From Neolentinus lepideus HHB14362 ss-1 (taxonomy: Eukaryota; Basidiomycota; Agaricomycetes; Gloeophyllales; Gloeophyllaceae), in assembly GCA_001632425.1 (NCBI GenBank), contig KV425617.1, positions 6,154 to 70,153 of the forward strand: a DNA stretch of 64,000 nt, read 5' to 3'. Of this stretch, positions 46,117 to 58,470 are shown one piece after another; within the stretch, counting starts at the first letter, position 1; every line of letters starts with the position of its first letter. The notes below the pieces were generated by a model. It saw nothing but the letters and a program-made list of their open reading frames with translations. It did not search any database and was not told the DNA's origin. The position numbers and the translations under genes are program-made.

Positions 46117-47412
46117 TTATCTTGTTGTGCCGTTGGTCAGAAGTAGCAACTCTTCCCCTCCGCCAGGAGTCGAACTATTAGCTATCAGTTCGGTATGCCC
46201 CGCAAACCACCGCCGTTCTTCAAAAGTGGCGACCTTCCACAACCATTTGGGATGGACTCTGAGGCACTCGATTGGATATCCAATAGACAACCGATAGGAC
46301 ATCAAGGCACGAACGGCGGTGGGTAATGTGTAGAACCCGAAATATAGATCAAGCGTGTGCAAACGAGGCCAGAGTACCTCGCCATTAGGATCATCGCGAG
46401 TGAGGCTGCTGAGCAAGGCAGACCCAGAAATCACAGCACCGTGCCCAAAATATTCCACAGCAGGAAAACAGCGAGCTAGCTGCACACCGTGGTGCACGGT
46501 CAATGCGCACTCGTCCACACCTCGGACCCCGTGGAATCGTAGGTGGCTGAGCTTTTCGTACTTTGTATGCTGGGCGCGAATACTGATTGCACGGATGAAT
46601 AAGGCCAACATATAGGAGTCGATGGAATCGACCGCGAGAGATAACAGCCCTGGTGCGGACAAAGAGCTGAAGAATGAAGAGACGAAGTTGCCTGCGCCCG
46701 CGTCGAACGAAATCCTAAGATGTTCGAGGGAGGATAGATGCAGGGATGAGAGGTTCGCCTCCCATTCGCTCCCGTACTTGATGCATGCTCCGATAAGAGT
46801 GAGGTCGGTTAGGAGCGGACAAGCGCCTAGCACTTCTCTAAAGTCTTGATGAGTCATGCAGGCTGTACTCGGCAAGTGGATTAAATGTAATTCTCTCAAA
46901 TTGACGAGATGTCGCGTATTTAGGTGCAGAACGCCCAGCGGATGAAGAACCACCTGTACAAGCGAGGAATCATGTTGTCCTGGGATACCGACAGAGGCAG
47001 TGTACCACTTGATCAAGTTTCGGCCATCTACGTGTGCTGCAACAAACTCGCACTCTTCCGCAGTATCTGGGGAATGCAAGATTGCAGAGTTCAATGCCCT
47101 GATCGTCGGCAAGGACGCTTCAGGTCTCTCAGCCTCCAATACCGAGACCCGTCCGGACGGTTCCTCCACCTCAACAACCGCGCCCTCCCACAGTTCCGAA
47201 GCGAATGCTGTGACACGGTGCCAGGAGGAACAAACCCAGGACGCGATCACGATGGCAGGGACCACGACAATCGGCGTCGACGAAGTCGAGCGCGGCAATT
47301 GGAGGCTGCAGCCACAATTGTGCGAGAATATCTCGATCAGAATCGAGTCTGGGAGACGTCCTATGGGCACCCGCGCGTTGTGTTCGCTTGCTAGTTTCGT
47401 GTTCTCGCCCAT
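46117..47412 (-). CDS. F-box protein with leucine-rich repeats
   Basis: Likely substrate adaptor of an SCF ubiquitin ligase; agaricomycetes carry large, fast-evolving families of such genes. A single uninterrupted frame of 431 residues starts at ATG 47412. The F-box-like motif is near the N-terminus (GRLPDSILIEIFSHN, then SWVCSSWHRVTAFASELW). The rest consists of irregular leucine-rich segments (HLVNLRELHLIHLPS, CPLLTDLTLIGACI, HLSSLEHLRISFDAG, RLHTLDLYFGFY). It is the only intronless gene of this size here. The target is unknown. Confidence 0.8.
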   Translation of the reverse strand: MGENTKLASEHNARVPIGRLPDSILIEIFSHNCGCSLQLPRSTSSTPIVVVPAIVIASWVCSSWHRVTAFASELWEGAVVEVEEPSGRVSVLEAERPEASLPTIRALNSAILHSPDTAEECEFVAAHVDGRNLIKWYTASVGIPGQHDSSLVQVVLHPLGVLHLNTRHLVNLRELHLIHLPSTACMTHQDFREVLGACPLLTDLTLIGACIKYGSEWEANLSSLHLSSLEHLRISFDAGAGNFVSSFFSSLSAPGLLSLAVDSIDSYMLALFIRAISIRAQHTKYEKLSHLRFHGVRGVDECALTVHHGVQLARCFPAVEYFGHGAVISGSALLSSLTRDDPNGEVLWPRLHTLDLYFGFYTLPTAVRALMSYRLSIGYPIECLRVHPKWLWKVATFEERRWFAGHTELIANSSTPGGGEELLLLTNGTTR

Positions 47413-48511
47413 GGGGCTACCAGATATGGACGCTTGAGCTCCGAATCAGCCACAAAGCCCAATACAGCACGAAAAAAACTTACTGTGATCTCGCCTGCTA
47501 GAACTCCCCATCTCGCAACGAAGCTGGCCACTCAGGCTCGAGATGATAATGCAAAGGTCTTATACTCAGACTCTCTCCTCTCGACGCGCTCAAATTCCGA
47601 GGACTCCGGCCCTGGGAACCGAACGTTTGGACAGAGGACGTACAATGGAAATATGACTGCTTTTGGGTTTTGTAGTAGCAGCAACGTACATCATGATGCC
47701 GGCATACGATATTCAACCTCTCCATATGCCAGTGTTCAAGCCAAGATGATCCGAGCGCCCAAAAACACCCACGGGGTGACCGCCAGCCGCGAGAAAGAAC
47801 CACTGCGAACCCCGGGCCTAGAGATGGGCGAGAATAGCAAAATTCTGCTGGGAAATCCAAGTCTTGCAGCGCTGTGATGAAGCGACGTTCGACTTTGTAG
47901 TAGTACAGCAAAGCAAAGATCGCCTCCTCAATAGCTAGTGGATAGGCGAGCAGATATTACCAGTGCAGCGGTCGCGTAGCATTTGGAGGACCCAGAAGAT
48001 AGTTATTTACGCAGCAGACGGAAATGAACTTATCGTTCGGGAAACAAAGCCCAATCACGTAGTGACGTCACAGATTGCAGACCAAGGTATACTAGAGTTC
48101 CCACTCTCCGCCCGCTTGTGCACGAACCAATCCCATCTCCGAGCCGTGCCATTTAACAGAACACCTCCACCCTACTCCTTTGAATTTCAAGCTCTCACAA
48201 TCAATCAATCAATCCATCGTACCGCAAAATTCAAAGCTCGAGCTCTAACAATCAATCAATTATACTGCTACATGTAACCCTAGTACTATACGTGTACGAG
48301 TACATTCTACGTTGTCTAATTAAGCGATAGTCATAATCTACGGGTGCGGTTAATAAAAGGAGCGAGAGTACTCTTAGCCGTTAACGAGGGGAGAGTGAGG
48401 GAGGGGGGTGAGGGAGGGAGGGAGTGAGAGTCAAACACAAACGGGTATAAAAAAGATATAAAGAACGCCCTAGCTGCTAGCCACCGACCCCTAGCCGCTA
48501 ACCACCAACCC
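47413..48511. other. Intergenic region
   Basis: Open frames exist on both strands (47434-47877 plus, 47498-47911 minus), but neither starts with a well-placed ATG or shows a domain. Short CAAT runs occur near 48200 and 48250, and a purine-rich tract at 48386-48430. Confidence 0.45.
48386..48430 (+). repeat. Polypurine G-rich tract
   Basis: About 45 nearly uninterrupted G/A bases with many GGGAGG-type runs, just beyond the stop of the CFA-synthase-like gene on the opposite strand. It could form unusual structure or simply be low complexity. Confidence 0.6.
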
Positions 48512-50560
48512 CTAACACCGCCTAAAACACAGCATATGGCACGTAATCCACCCGCGCTCAAAGCCGACCTCCGCGTACGCGAAAAAGTACGCCCACTTGC
48601 GCATGAAGGCGTCGTAGTGGGCGAAGGGGAGGAGCGTGCGCGTGACGTGTGCGCGGAAGCGGGCGGACCAGGTGCGCAGGGTGCGGGGGTAGTCTGTGGG
48701 GGGGTTAGTTAGGGTGAGGGGAAGGTTAGGTGGGTAGGGAAGGGGGCAGAGGGTGAGGGTGAGGGTGTAGATGGAAAGGGTGAAGGAGGGTGAGGGTGGG
48801 AGAGGAAGAGAAAAGGACGCACGCGCAGCATGGTTCTCCACGCCCTCGAGCATGAGCCGCCCGTGCGCGCCGACCTGCGCGGCGTTGACGAGCGTCGTCG
48901 CGCTCGGGAGGCACGAGTTCGGCCACATGTACCGGCGCATGAAGTCTTCCGCTCTGCAGGACCACATCAGCAAGAGGAAGAGGAAAGGATGGGAGAAGGA
49001 GAGGAAGGGAAGGGAAAAGAGACGCACTGATACCCGGTATACCGCGACTCGGGGAACGTGCTGCAGCTCACCACAGCCGTCGCGTCCCTCTCCTTCAGCG
49101 CATAATCGACGACCTTGAAGTACGTGTTATAATACTACCCACCCATCACCGAGAACAAGGACAAAATCAGCCTGCATCACAAACAACCGCGCGGACGAGA
49201 CGCACCTTCGCGCCCACGTGCTCGACCATCTCGACGCTCACAAACGCGTCGAACGCGTGCTTCCACTCGGGGCGCGCGAGGACGTCGCGGTAGTCCATGA
49301 GGTGCACCGTCGCGCGGTCGGCGACGCCCGCGGCGCGGATGCGCTGCTGCGCGAGCTTCTGCTGCTCGACGGAGAGCGTGAGGGTGTGCACGGTGCACCC
49401 GTAGTCCCTCGCTGCCTGCCCAACCCAAATCACACATCAACACGAGGAAGGAGGGAGGAGGAGAGACGCACCACGATCGCCATCGCGCCCCACCCGCTCC
49501 CGACCTCGAGGAGCTTGTCCCCGCGGCCGACGCGCGCCTTGCGCAGGACGTGGTGGATCTTCCTGAGCTGCGCGCGCTCGATGTCGAAGTACGCCTGCTT
49601 CTCGTGCGCGGAGAGGGCGAGGTCGAGGTCGCCGGCGGGGCCGCCCTCCTCGGGGCCCCAGAGCGCGCACGAGTACATCATCTCGCGGGAGAGGAAGGCC
49701 TGGCGGGATGTTATTATTATTAGGAGAGAATGGGTGGGTGAGGAGAGAGTGGGCACCTGGAAGAGCGCGTTGCTCTGGTCGTAGCTGACGACGACGTTCG
49801 CGAGGGCCTGTGTCTTGCTCTGGCCGAAGAACGCGGAGGAGAGGGCGGAGAAGGTCGCGGAGAGGCGGGCGAGGGCGGAGGGGAGGGCGGAGATTATGTC
49901 GGTGTTGTCGAGGTAGAGCTGGATATGTAAGGTGAGTGAATGTTAATAGGGAAGGTGAGTGAATGTTAATAGGGAAGGTGAGTGAATGTTAATAGGGAAG
50001 GTGATTAATAAGGGAAAAGGGAGGCGGGGAAGGAAAGATGGACGCACCTGCATGACGGCTTTGAGATCCGAGATGAGGACGTCGCCGTATATGTAGGCTT
50101 CTGAGACTGATTGGGGTCAGGGCGGGGTGAAAAATTAAAGGGCGGATACGTACATCCTAGATCGCTCGAGCTGTGATCGCGGGGTCAGTCAGTCAGTAAA
50201 AATATTTTTGGTGAGCGGGTGAGGGGTGACTCACACGACGACGCGTATCCAGAACTCGTCGTTGACAATTTTGAGGAGGACGGGCTCCTGGTGCTTGGGT
50301 CGGCGGCCAAAGGTGTAGACGGAGCCGTCGGTGTCCTCGATCTCGAGGTGGCCCGTTTTGATGGAGTGGCGCAGGACGGAGAGGATGGAGTTGCGTGCTG
50401 CAGCAGACGGTGAGTATGGGGTGTGTTAAAGGAGCTGGGAGAGACTACCTAGGGAGACGAGCCAGGCGCGGGGGCTGGTCAGTGCGGCGAGAGAGGGTGC
50501 TGCGGGTTTGGGGGGTAGGACTGCCGGCACGCAAGAGGGGGCAGAGTAGGAGACGCCCAT
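48512..50560 (-). CDS. Cyclopropane-fatty-acid-synthase-like methyltransferase
   Basis: SAM-dependent enzyme of the CFA/mycolic acid methyltransferase family, expected to methylenate or methylate unsaturated acyl chains of phospholipids. Ten exons (50560-50449, 50397-50235, 50170-50154, 50106-50048, 49918-49757, 49699-49472, 49415-49206, 49134-49028, 48953-48823, 48693-48512) encode 456 residues. SAM motif I is LLEVGSGWG (Glu236, Gly238, Gly240, Gly242). Other family marks are MMYSCALWG, LTLSVEQQKLAQQRI, FDAFVSVEMVEHVG, MWPNSCLPS, and ENHAAHYPRTLRTW. Exon 3 is a 17-nt microexon. Coprinopsis has a related gene, cfs1, implicated in fruiting-body initiation; whether this is its ortholog cannot be settled by eye. 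Confidence 0.88.
49931..49999. repeat. Three exact copies of a 23-bp unit inside an intron
   Basis: The unit GGTGAGTGAATGTTAATAGG plus GAA occurs three times head to tail within the 129-nt intron (49919-50047) of the CFA-synthase-like gene, which accounts for that intron's extra length compared with its roughly 55-nt neighbours. Confidence 0.9.
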
Positions 50561-51870
50561 GATAGCTGGTATGAGGGTAGAAAACCGAGTGGGTAGATGA
50601 GGAGGTTGGGGAAAAGAGCAGGAATTTATATGAATTTTTTGCATGGCAGCGGAGCGGAGGGAGTGGCATGTCAGGCTCGAGGCAGGACGAGGAGACGAAA
50701 ACATCGGACAGGAGCAGATTGGCTGGGATCTCGGACACGATGCATGCTCAGATACATGAGATTCGAATAGATCTGCAAGAACCCGCTTGATCTGCAGCCT
50801 TGGCCCTGCCGCAACACAGAAATCCAACAAAGACGCAGCGAATGCTCCGGGTCCGTGTTCTTCTGATTCCCCACCGACCCTCGATATGTTTAATTTATCG
50901 CCCTGGCCCGTGGGAAGCCGCCGGGAGCCTCGTGGCAGCCGCCGGGACCTCCCCGCCATGACGCAACCTGAAACGACCGTGCTCGCCGTACGTCCCCTCT
51001 GCACATCGCGCCCCTCGCACCCGACGCACCCCCTCTCCGACTCGCCTCCTTCAATACACGCACGCTTAGCTTGCCCCCTGTGCTGTATATCGTGATAACC
51101 AACCCTATCCGCTCATTCCTATACACACAAGCCCGCCTATTACCCTATCCAGCATTGCGGAATTGCAAAATACGATGCGTTTCACGCCGTCAATCGGGCC
51201 TCTTCGCGATATCCCGATTTTCGACAAGGAACAGACACCGGGAGTTGCCGGCACGCGGGGTGGGACTTTGTGCAGACCCCCTTATCTGGACTGCCAGTGG
51301 CCGCAAATAGATGATTCCAGACCCACGCAACCTTGGAAAAGTGTAAAATAGCTATAGTGGACTACCAACATCCTTCAGGAAGGAAGACGACACGGTGCGG
51401 GCTCAACCAAGTACATTATTTAATAACTGCCACACCCCACGCTGCCGTTGCACAGCGAAGCCATACACAGTGCCAATTTGTCAGGTATATATAGTATTGT
51501 TTCCAATATACCGTGCAATTGGACTCCGCACGGATATTGATGTAGCAGTCATGCCATCTCACAAGAAGCAGAAAATTTAGTCGTCATCTGTGTTTTATTT
51601 ACTATTATCTGAGACCTTTGATACTTCTCACTCCAACTTGAGATGACAGAATAAGCCAGATTTGGTAACACCTACACCCAATATAGATCGTGTAAAGAAG
51701 GGAAGGGGTTAACGTGTATAGAACTTTCTTTCCATCTGCCCTCGACTTCTCGCCCGCATCCCCCATGCCAGGTCCCAGGTCCCCCGCACCCGTCGCACTC
51801 GCACATATCTGCAAACGTCCCCCCTCGCGATATGTCCGCCCAGCCACCTTGTTTGACATCATACTCTAAA
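50561..51870. other. Gene-poor region upstream of the CFA-synthase-like gene
   Basis: Holds the promoter of the minus-strand gene. No domain-bearing open frame was found; an 85-codon minus-strand frame (51605-51862) is the longest with ATG and is not recognisable. Confidence 0.5.
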
Positions 51871-51909
51871 AAATGTTGATACTTGCCGCCGGGATGGCTC
51901 TGGTTTTAC

Positions 51910-51974
51910 GTACCCGCGACTTGGCCTGCACTCGCGAAAACAGAGCGTGCGCGGGCCAAGTCGATCGCGGGTAC
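51910..51974. repeat. Imperfect inverted repeat (hairpin)
   Basis: The left arm GTACCCGCGACTTGGCC (51910-51926) pairs with the right arm at 51954-51974, which is its reverse complement with four extra bases (TCGA) in the middle. The loop is about 27 nt. No neighbouring gene explains it. Confidence 0.7.
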
Positions 51975-52023
51975 GGGAGAGCAGCGCCCATCGGGGGGCG
52001 TCATGGTCTCGAGCGGTGTAGGT

Positions 52024-52200
52024 AGGATGTCAAGTCGGGTGTCTGGAAACGAGGATGTCAGGTATGTGGAAACGATGTCAAGTAGGTGGAAACAAGGATG
52101 TCAGGTATTTGGAAACGAGGATGTCAGGTATTTGGAAACGAGGATGTCAGGTATGTGGAAACGATGTCAAGCTAGGTATCTGGAAACGAGGATGTCATGT
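52024..52200. repeat. Minisatellite, unit about 22 bp (GGAAACGAGGATGTCAGGTAT)
   Basis: Seven or so tandem variants of TGGAAACGAGGATGTCAGGTA, some shortened to GGAAACGATGTCAAG. The most regular part is 52090-52160. It lies in a gene-free zone just right of the hairpin. Confidence 0.85.
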
Positions 52201-52699
52201 TCCGGAAGCAAGCACGTCAACGACTAAATCTCGAAACGAACGCGTAGATCCGAAACTCAAAGATAGGCGCGAGTGTGTGTGATGGCCGGGCTCGCGAGGT
52301 TTCACATCGATGGACAACGGCAGACGACCTGCCGTTTTGATGTGCGGACTGGAGCGTTCCAGGCTACGAGCTCACGAACATGGATGGCGGCACTACGTCT
52401 ACATAGACATCCCACACCGGCTCGTCCAGACCAGGGAATCGCATGCGTTCTGAGCGGCACCATCGTCCCCTACCTCTTGTGCCCCGGACCCGGACCCCTC
52501 TACTAGCGTCTTTGCCCAGGATATAGCCTCCATCCCCACTTAACCGTGTCGTGTAGCTTCGACGCCTCCGAGTCTCGACGTCTGCCCGGACGTCTCCCAC
52601 ACACCTCAACCTCTCCGGGTTTACCGCCCCTAAATCTACGTGCGCCCTTCCTCTCCGCACGCGTGACCTGGGCGCGCGCCCCTCCTAATATACGTATAT

Positions 52700-54230
52700 C
52701 TGATCTCCTAGCCTCGCGCAGATCATATCATACCATGTGGGTCCCGTTCACTTGTTACGACCTCGTCCATGCGACCAGGCGCACTGGCACATTAGCGTGT
52801 TATTATGACCTTGCGGCGATCACGGATTTGTTCGGGGGGGAAGTGAAGGCAAACTACCCCCCTCCCCCCACCCCGAGGCACAATCACAGGATCTCCCGGG
52901 TCACTTTAGCTGTCCGTCCGCGCGCACTCTCTTCTGTGTTCTTGTGCGGTCGAAGAGAGCCGCTCGACTCTAAATTGCGGGTGGCAAATGATCTGCCCCG
53001 TCGCTCTTCTCGAAGTCCGTGCTCTAGCAAGCTTCTCGGTATCCCGCTGTGGATGGCGACGGTCTGCTTCGTCGACGGTGCCGCCCAGCCCGACTTGTTT
53101 GCTGTCGTTGGACTCCGGCTCGGGCGTCGCTGCTGTGGCGGGCCCTCCCGATCTGAATTGCCGCACCCTCCACCTCCCGCAGATCTGGGTCCCCGCTTCC
53201 ACCCGCACTGGTAGGTTAACTTGTTATGGCCTGGCGGCGATCGCGGACACGTTCTGCCCGACATGCTCGAGGGGAAGCGAAGGCGCGTGTGCTCCACCAC
53301 CCCGAGGCACCTGCCCCGGGTCACTTCGTCCGCACGCGCGCTCTTTCTCTTTGCGCCACCTAGAGCGTCCTCGCCCGGTCGAAGAGAGCCGCCCGCGCGC
53401 GACTTTTTTTGCGCTTTAGATTGCGGGTGCCAGAACGATCTGCCCCGCATCTCGGCATCCGCGCTGTTGTGGACAGTCTGCTTCGTTGACGGTGGCGGTG
53501 AGACACTAATAGGTTAACTTGTTATGACCTGGCGGCGATCGCGGACTTGCTCGAGGGAAGTGAAGGCGGACGTCCTCCACCCGCCCCGAGGTACTATCAG
53601 AGGATCTCCCTGTTCACTTTAGCTCCGCGCGCGCTCTCTTCTGTACTACACGGGTCATTTTGAGCTTCCTCGCCCGCGTGCTTCTGCCGCGAGCAAGCGA
53701 CTTTAGATTGCAGATGCGCACCGCCAGACGATCTGCCCCGGTGCTGTGGGTGGCGGTGAGACACGGCGTCGGTGCCGCTTGTCCCCCAAGAGGTTTGGTT
53801 TATTTGGACTCCGGCTCGGGCTTCGGTAGATGGTCGCTGCTGTGGCGGATTGCTTCCGCGGATGGGGAGCTGCAGAATCTACTCTTTATATTGTCAGTTC
53901 TGGCTTTTGGTTGACCCGACCACCTTGGCTCGCATTCAAAGCTGTGTATTCAAAGGAGCGGGGTAGCGGCCTCGGCCTCCTCCTCGCCGACTTGCTCCAC
54001 GGCCGGAGAAACTCTCCCTATTACCTTCGCACCGCGCCATCAGATGCCATACAATCACCCGAGGCACCATCAAAGGATCTGCTCGGCCAGCTTAACTCGA
54101 CCCATCTCCTCTCCTTCTGCGCGGTGGCGGTGGCGTTCCATTCTGGCGCGTCGCCGAGGCACAATCAAAGGATCTGCCTGGCGAGTCTAACTTTATCTCT
54201 ACCCCGCCATCTTGTTTAGCGAGGCGCGGT
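52700..54230. repeat. Degenerate array of repeats of about 300-420 bp
   Basis: Several landmarks recur in the same order. GCGGCGATCRCGGA occurs near 52813, 53234 and 53533. CCCGAGGYAC...GGATC occurs near 52871, 53310, 53595, 54059 and 54152. TCTGCTTCGT-GACGGTG occurs near 53062 and 53475. GTCGAAGAGAGCCG occurs near 52948 and 53380. The spacing implies diverged units of a few hundred bp. Open frames across it are broken and inconsistent between units, so it does not look like a coding gene cluster. Confidence 0.65.
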
Positions 54231-57200
54231 GGGTCTTCGTCCTGTGGCGTGGCGGTGGGCTGCCCGATATCAGGGGCTTCGAGTTCTCGCAGCTCCATGC
54301 GCTCCGAAATTAAGGTGAGCTGGGCGGGACCGATGCTGCTGTGGCGGATTCGTGTGTGTATCTGTGTGTGTGTCGGCGCGGCATCGGTAAAACCGTGTTC
54401 GGTGTGCTGACTGGCTTTAGCTTCGGGGTCCACCGCCACCTGGAGATGTACGCGATGCTTTTATCTGACAGTGAATGTGAGTCGTCGTGGACATGCTGTC
54501 TTTTAGTTTGATGATATATTGTGGTGACCCATGTCAACGACAACATGACATTTGTAGTCAGAAGTTCCAGCTGTGGGCTTCGCGTCAATTCAATGTTTCC
54601 AGAAGAATTGAATATTGTTGATTTCCTCAAGCTCGCAATCATCAACCTCTCGGAATTGCAAATTGCCATATATATGACAATGCAGTAAGCAGCTGCAATG
54701 GACCAAAGTCCGAGTCGGGCTCGGGACGATCTCTGTGTGGACGCAACACATTTGCTGTTGTTGACAAATTGGAAACTTTGTTTTATTTATTTGATTGCGA
54801 TGGTGGACATGTATGGGATCCATGTGCATGTTAACGGAGAGCCTGTAGGTGTCTCGACATGAGGAACCTGCACAAAGGCACATTCAGTCTGTGTCTGTAC
54901 AGTCGTACCCGGCATCCTAACCTTATCCACCTTGAACGCTGCACTGTACTGACAAGATGGGTTTCGAGGCTTCCCGAAACCTATCCAAGTTGGGACCCAC
55001 ATATACTGAACGCCGGATGTAGCGAGGTCACCCCTAGGTAGCGGTGGCTCCTGAAACAACGATCAAGTGGATACAGCGAGCACAGATATCACATCTCTTG
55101 CGTACCATCCGCCACAGCAGATCCGTTCACCGCCTGGGGATAGGTTCTTTCGATCACGCACGCTGTCTGCTACCAACCCAAACCGACCACATACACTTTC
55201 CAAAGCCGAAACAATATCATATCTTACGCTGCTAATCAACTCATCGCCGACGCCCGGGCGGGTGGCGGCGACGTCTAGTCCGACTCGGAGAGCCTGCCTC
55301 TTCAGCGACGTTCTTCAGGGACATGCGGGTGGCTGTGATTTGCAAGCCGCCGGTAATGAAATCTCTGTGCCCCTGCTTCCTGGGTAGATGTTCTTCATTG
55401 CGCTGAACGGTCTAGGTCTCTGAAGTGTTGGCAGAACGGGATTTACCGCAGCGCGTGATTCTCAGCTTCGAAAAGCGTTGTGGGTCCTCGTGGTTGACCT
55501 TCTTGGTGCGCGATATATTCGTCCAGATGGTCTCGGGTGAAATTCAGGCAACGTCTGGGCTCTCTTGTCCTCGAAGATATGACAAGTTATCGTCTGAGAA
55601 CTAGATTAAGTCCCGCCGCGGGCCTCATCACACTTTGAATCTCGAACCATTTTCTGCATTTTGATCAATGCTTCTCGTTCGCCTTCTCACACATGACGGT
55701 ATGTTCGAAGTGGAGAGCGGGCGAGCAGGTCGTATGTAAGCGGAGACCACTTTACGTGTCACGACAGAGAAGTTGCCGAGGTGAGCGGACCATGCTCAGT
55801 ATAGATCTCTGTATGGAACAAACTGATTTGCAGTGCACGATGCAGCAACTGTTGACTGACAATTCCTCAGACCTCGACCATGCAAACTTCATGATAATAT
55901 CCACCAGAAGTTGCATGAAGACAGAAGATTCGATGGGGGGTTGGACTTGAGGCAATCTGGTCTTCACTCCGGCAACTAAGATGACGATCGCTCCGACCGG
56001 AGAGAAGAGCGTCGGGATCCTGTACCATCATTAACCAGCCATCGTCATGGGCGCTCTCTGGGATTGGCGCGAAGATTCAAGCACGTCTATCTGTCGGTGT
56101 TACCTTGGTGCTCCCGTGATACCTCGGGGGCAGATCCGGTCGTGGAGGGATGTTGGTATTCGGATGTGAAAGCTAGGAACCTGCATGACTCAAATGCAAG
56201 ACATAGTCATGGACGTTAGCTAGCCAGGTTCACGCCATCCCTTCTAGGGGTCTCCAGGTCCAAGATTCTAGGGTGCTTCTGGCTCGTACGATGGTAACTT
56301 GAAAACGAGTCTTCGCACTTGTCCGAATCGTGGTGAGTGGAGTGATCTCTGCATTCGAAACCATTTCGTTCATATTGCTGATGAGTGCGAACCCCGAAAT
56401 TTGTGGGAATACAAGCTACCATAACAGAACATCTTTGGGGTTGCAAACCAGTAGGAAGGTGAGACCGTGTACTTGAGGGTGCATTAGATGACGACTGACT
56501 ATGGACCTTTTCCTCGTGTCGTATCCGTGTGCTGTCCACCCATCAAGTCAGGTTCGGAACTCTTCCCGTGTTCTACTGCGTCATTGATTCGTCTTTGCCT
56601 TGGGGTTGTACAGTACCACAGTGCCGCCGGAACAGCGTCAGATTGCGAGGAGGACGGCGGCGACATCGCTAACTGGATTGACAGCCTTTACGTTCCATGC
56701 ACTCTCTGCCCGCCGCGACCCTGGATTTGGCTGGTACTGACGACACCTCGAGGCTCGATCTCTGGACAAGCTGTCGTGCTATCTCTGAGACGACGGAACA
56801 GCGGCCAGTGACGCGATTGCGGTGATCCTGAGTTGCTTTTCGGACACAGGATGGAGGAGAAGACTTGCTCGCCGCGCCGATGGCAAGCCGCCCCGCTGGC
56901 AAATCCCAGCGAGAAAATTGCAGAGGTTCGACTGCTCCTGTCATTGTCATCTGTGCCCGCCATTGCCCTGCAAGCCTATTTCTTGCCAAGGCCGCGACTT
57001 CTGTTCGGGTTTATCGGGCGTACACTGGTGTCAGTGTCGGTACGGGAGCGGCTGTATGGATTTTTAGATTGACAACCAAGTCCCTGCACGAGATGAACAA
57101 TAACTGATGTATGATACGGGGCTGTCAAGTGCAATATTGAGCGCTGTTTCTATGTGCTGCTCGGAGCTTCAAACATGCTGCAGTCCTCAGAAGAATTCAG

Positions 57201-58470
57201 TCTACTTAAAAGCAAGATGAGCGGTCGCACCTGGAGTTCGATCCACGGCATTAACACCAGAATTCATTCACCCAGAAGCGCCATCAGGCGCGGCGTATGT
57301 CTGTGGATGTGCAAAAGTAGCTATGAGCTTTCGGACCCACGATCCGTGTTTAGCGTTTGCATGGTTTACATGGTGGGTACCTTGCATTTCTGAGTACTAG
57401 TAAGTGGCCTGGACCAGGTGTCCATAGTGACAGGTGGTCCATGACTGTCGGATGCAGCCCCGCTGATGGCCGCCTCTTGCTCACTATATTCCTCTCATCC
57501 GTCTGGGGCGGAGTTAGGATAATCAGGGCGAAGGATGTATGAGTCAGATATGTTCAGTCCTCCTGCATGGATACCCTTCAGATGCCGACGTAGAAGCGCG
57601 ATCCAAGAGTTCCTTCGATTCCGTCACAGTTAGGTGCAAGGGGCAGGCGCAGTAACCGTCTTGCTGGATGTATCATATATTCGGAGTACCTCCACTTACG
57701 AGTGTGTGCACCTGCGACGAGCCTGTGACGCTGAGAAAGGGAAGATTAGAATGTAGCGAATCCTCTTAGCGCAGCACAGCATTGCATTAGACCTACGACC
57801 CTTCGGCGACGAAAGATGCAGAGATGCAGATCGATCATGAGTCCAGCAAGGTAACTCGGGAGCAGCAGGATCGATCACAAGCGCATGTTGGATGGCTCGT
57901 AGAATCTAATCAGGTGTATATCTCGAAATGGTTTCATGCTGCACCCGAATTAATTCACCGCGAGGTGTTTCCGAGTGCAGCGTGATCTCTGTGCGTATTG
58001 GAAGGACTGAGAAAAATACCATTATGGACATTTCATCGTTCGTCGTCGACACGTCGGATACCAGAGATCCATGTGGACAATGGCAAGATCTGTTCGTTCT
58101 GGCACATGAACTAGAGTATCATGAGTCAGTTCCTGTCGCTCCTTCGACTCGGCCCGCTTACCTAGAACCCTGCCCTGGTATGTATATATGGCATTTGCGT
58201 CATTTCGACATTGGATTCGCTCGAGTCGCCTGCATGCGCCACTTCGCGAGTACATAACATCCTCGACGTCTATTGTTCGAACTGGAATGGTCTGGACGGC
58301 TCAAGCCACGATCCTGACTGCATCGACAGTTCTTTGCCCAGGCAGCCGGGAATATCTCGCCTCAAAGGAAGGGGGTTTATTGCCCCGTGAGCACAGATCC
58401 AGAATCGACGCGAGCAGTCATCCACCAACGAATCATTTTCAGCAAGTGCAAAATTTAGGCTTCGCTTGCG
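54231..58470. other. Long gene-poor stretch
   Basis: About 4.2 kb without a supportable gene. The open frames are short (60-110 codons), lack recognisable domains and do not join through consistent introns. A short GT-rich run lies at 54350-54383. The right end contains the desaturase promoter. Decayed or orphan genes may be hidden here. Confidence 0.5.

Noticed and set aside
47434..47877. 147-codon plus-strand frame
   Set aside because: It begins with TTG, is Ser/Thr/Asn-rich without a domain, and overlaps an equally open frame on the other strand.
56688..56963. 91-codon minus-strand frame starting with ATG
   Set aside because: No domain, overlapped by several open frames in other phases, in a long gene-free region.
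57230..57255. tRNA-like B-box (GTTCGATCC)
   Set aside because: No matching A-box or cloverleaf arms can be formed around it; a similar hit near 55625 on the minus strand fails likewise.
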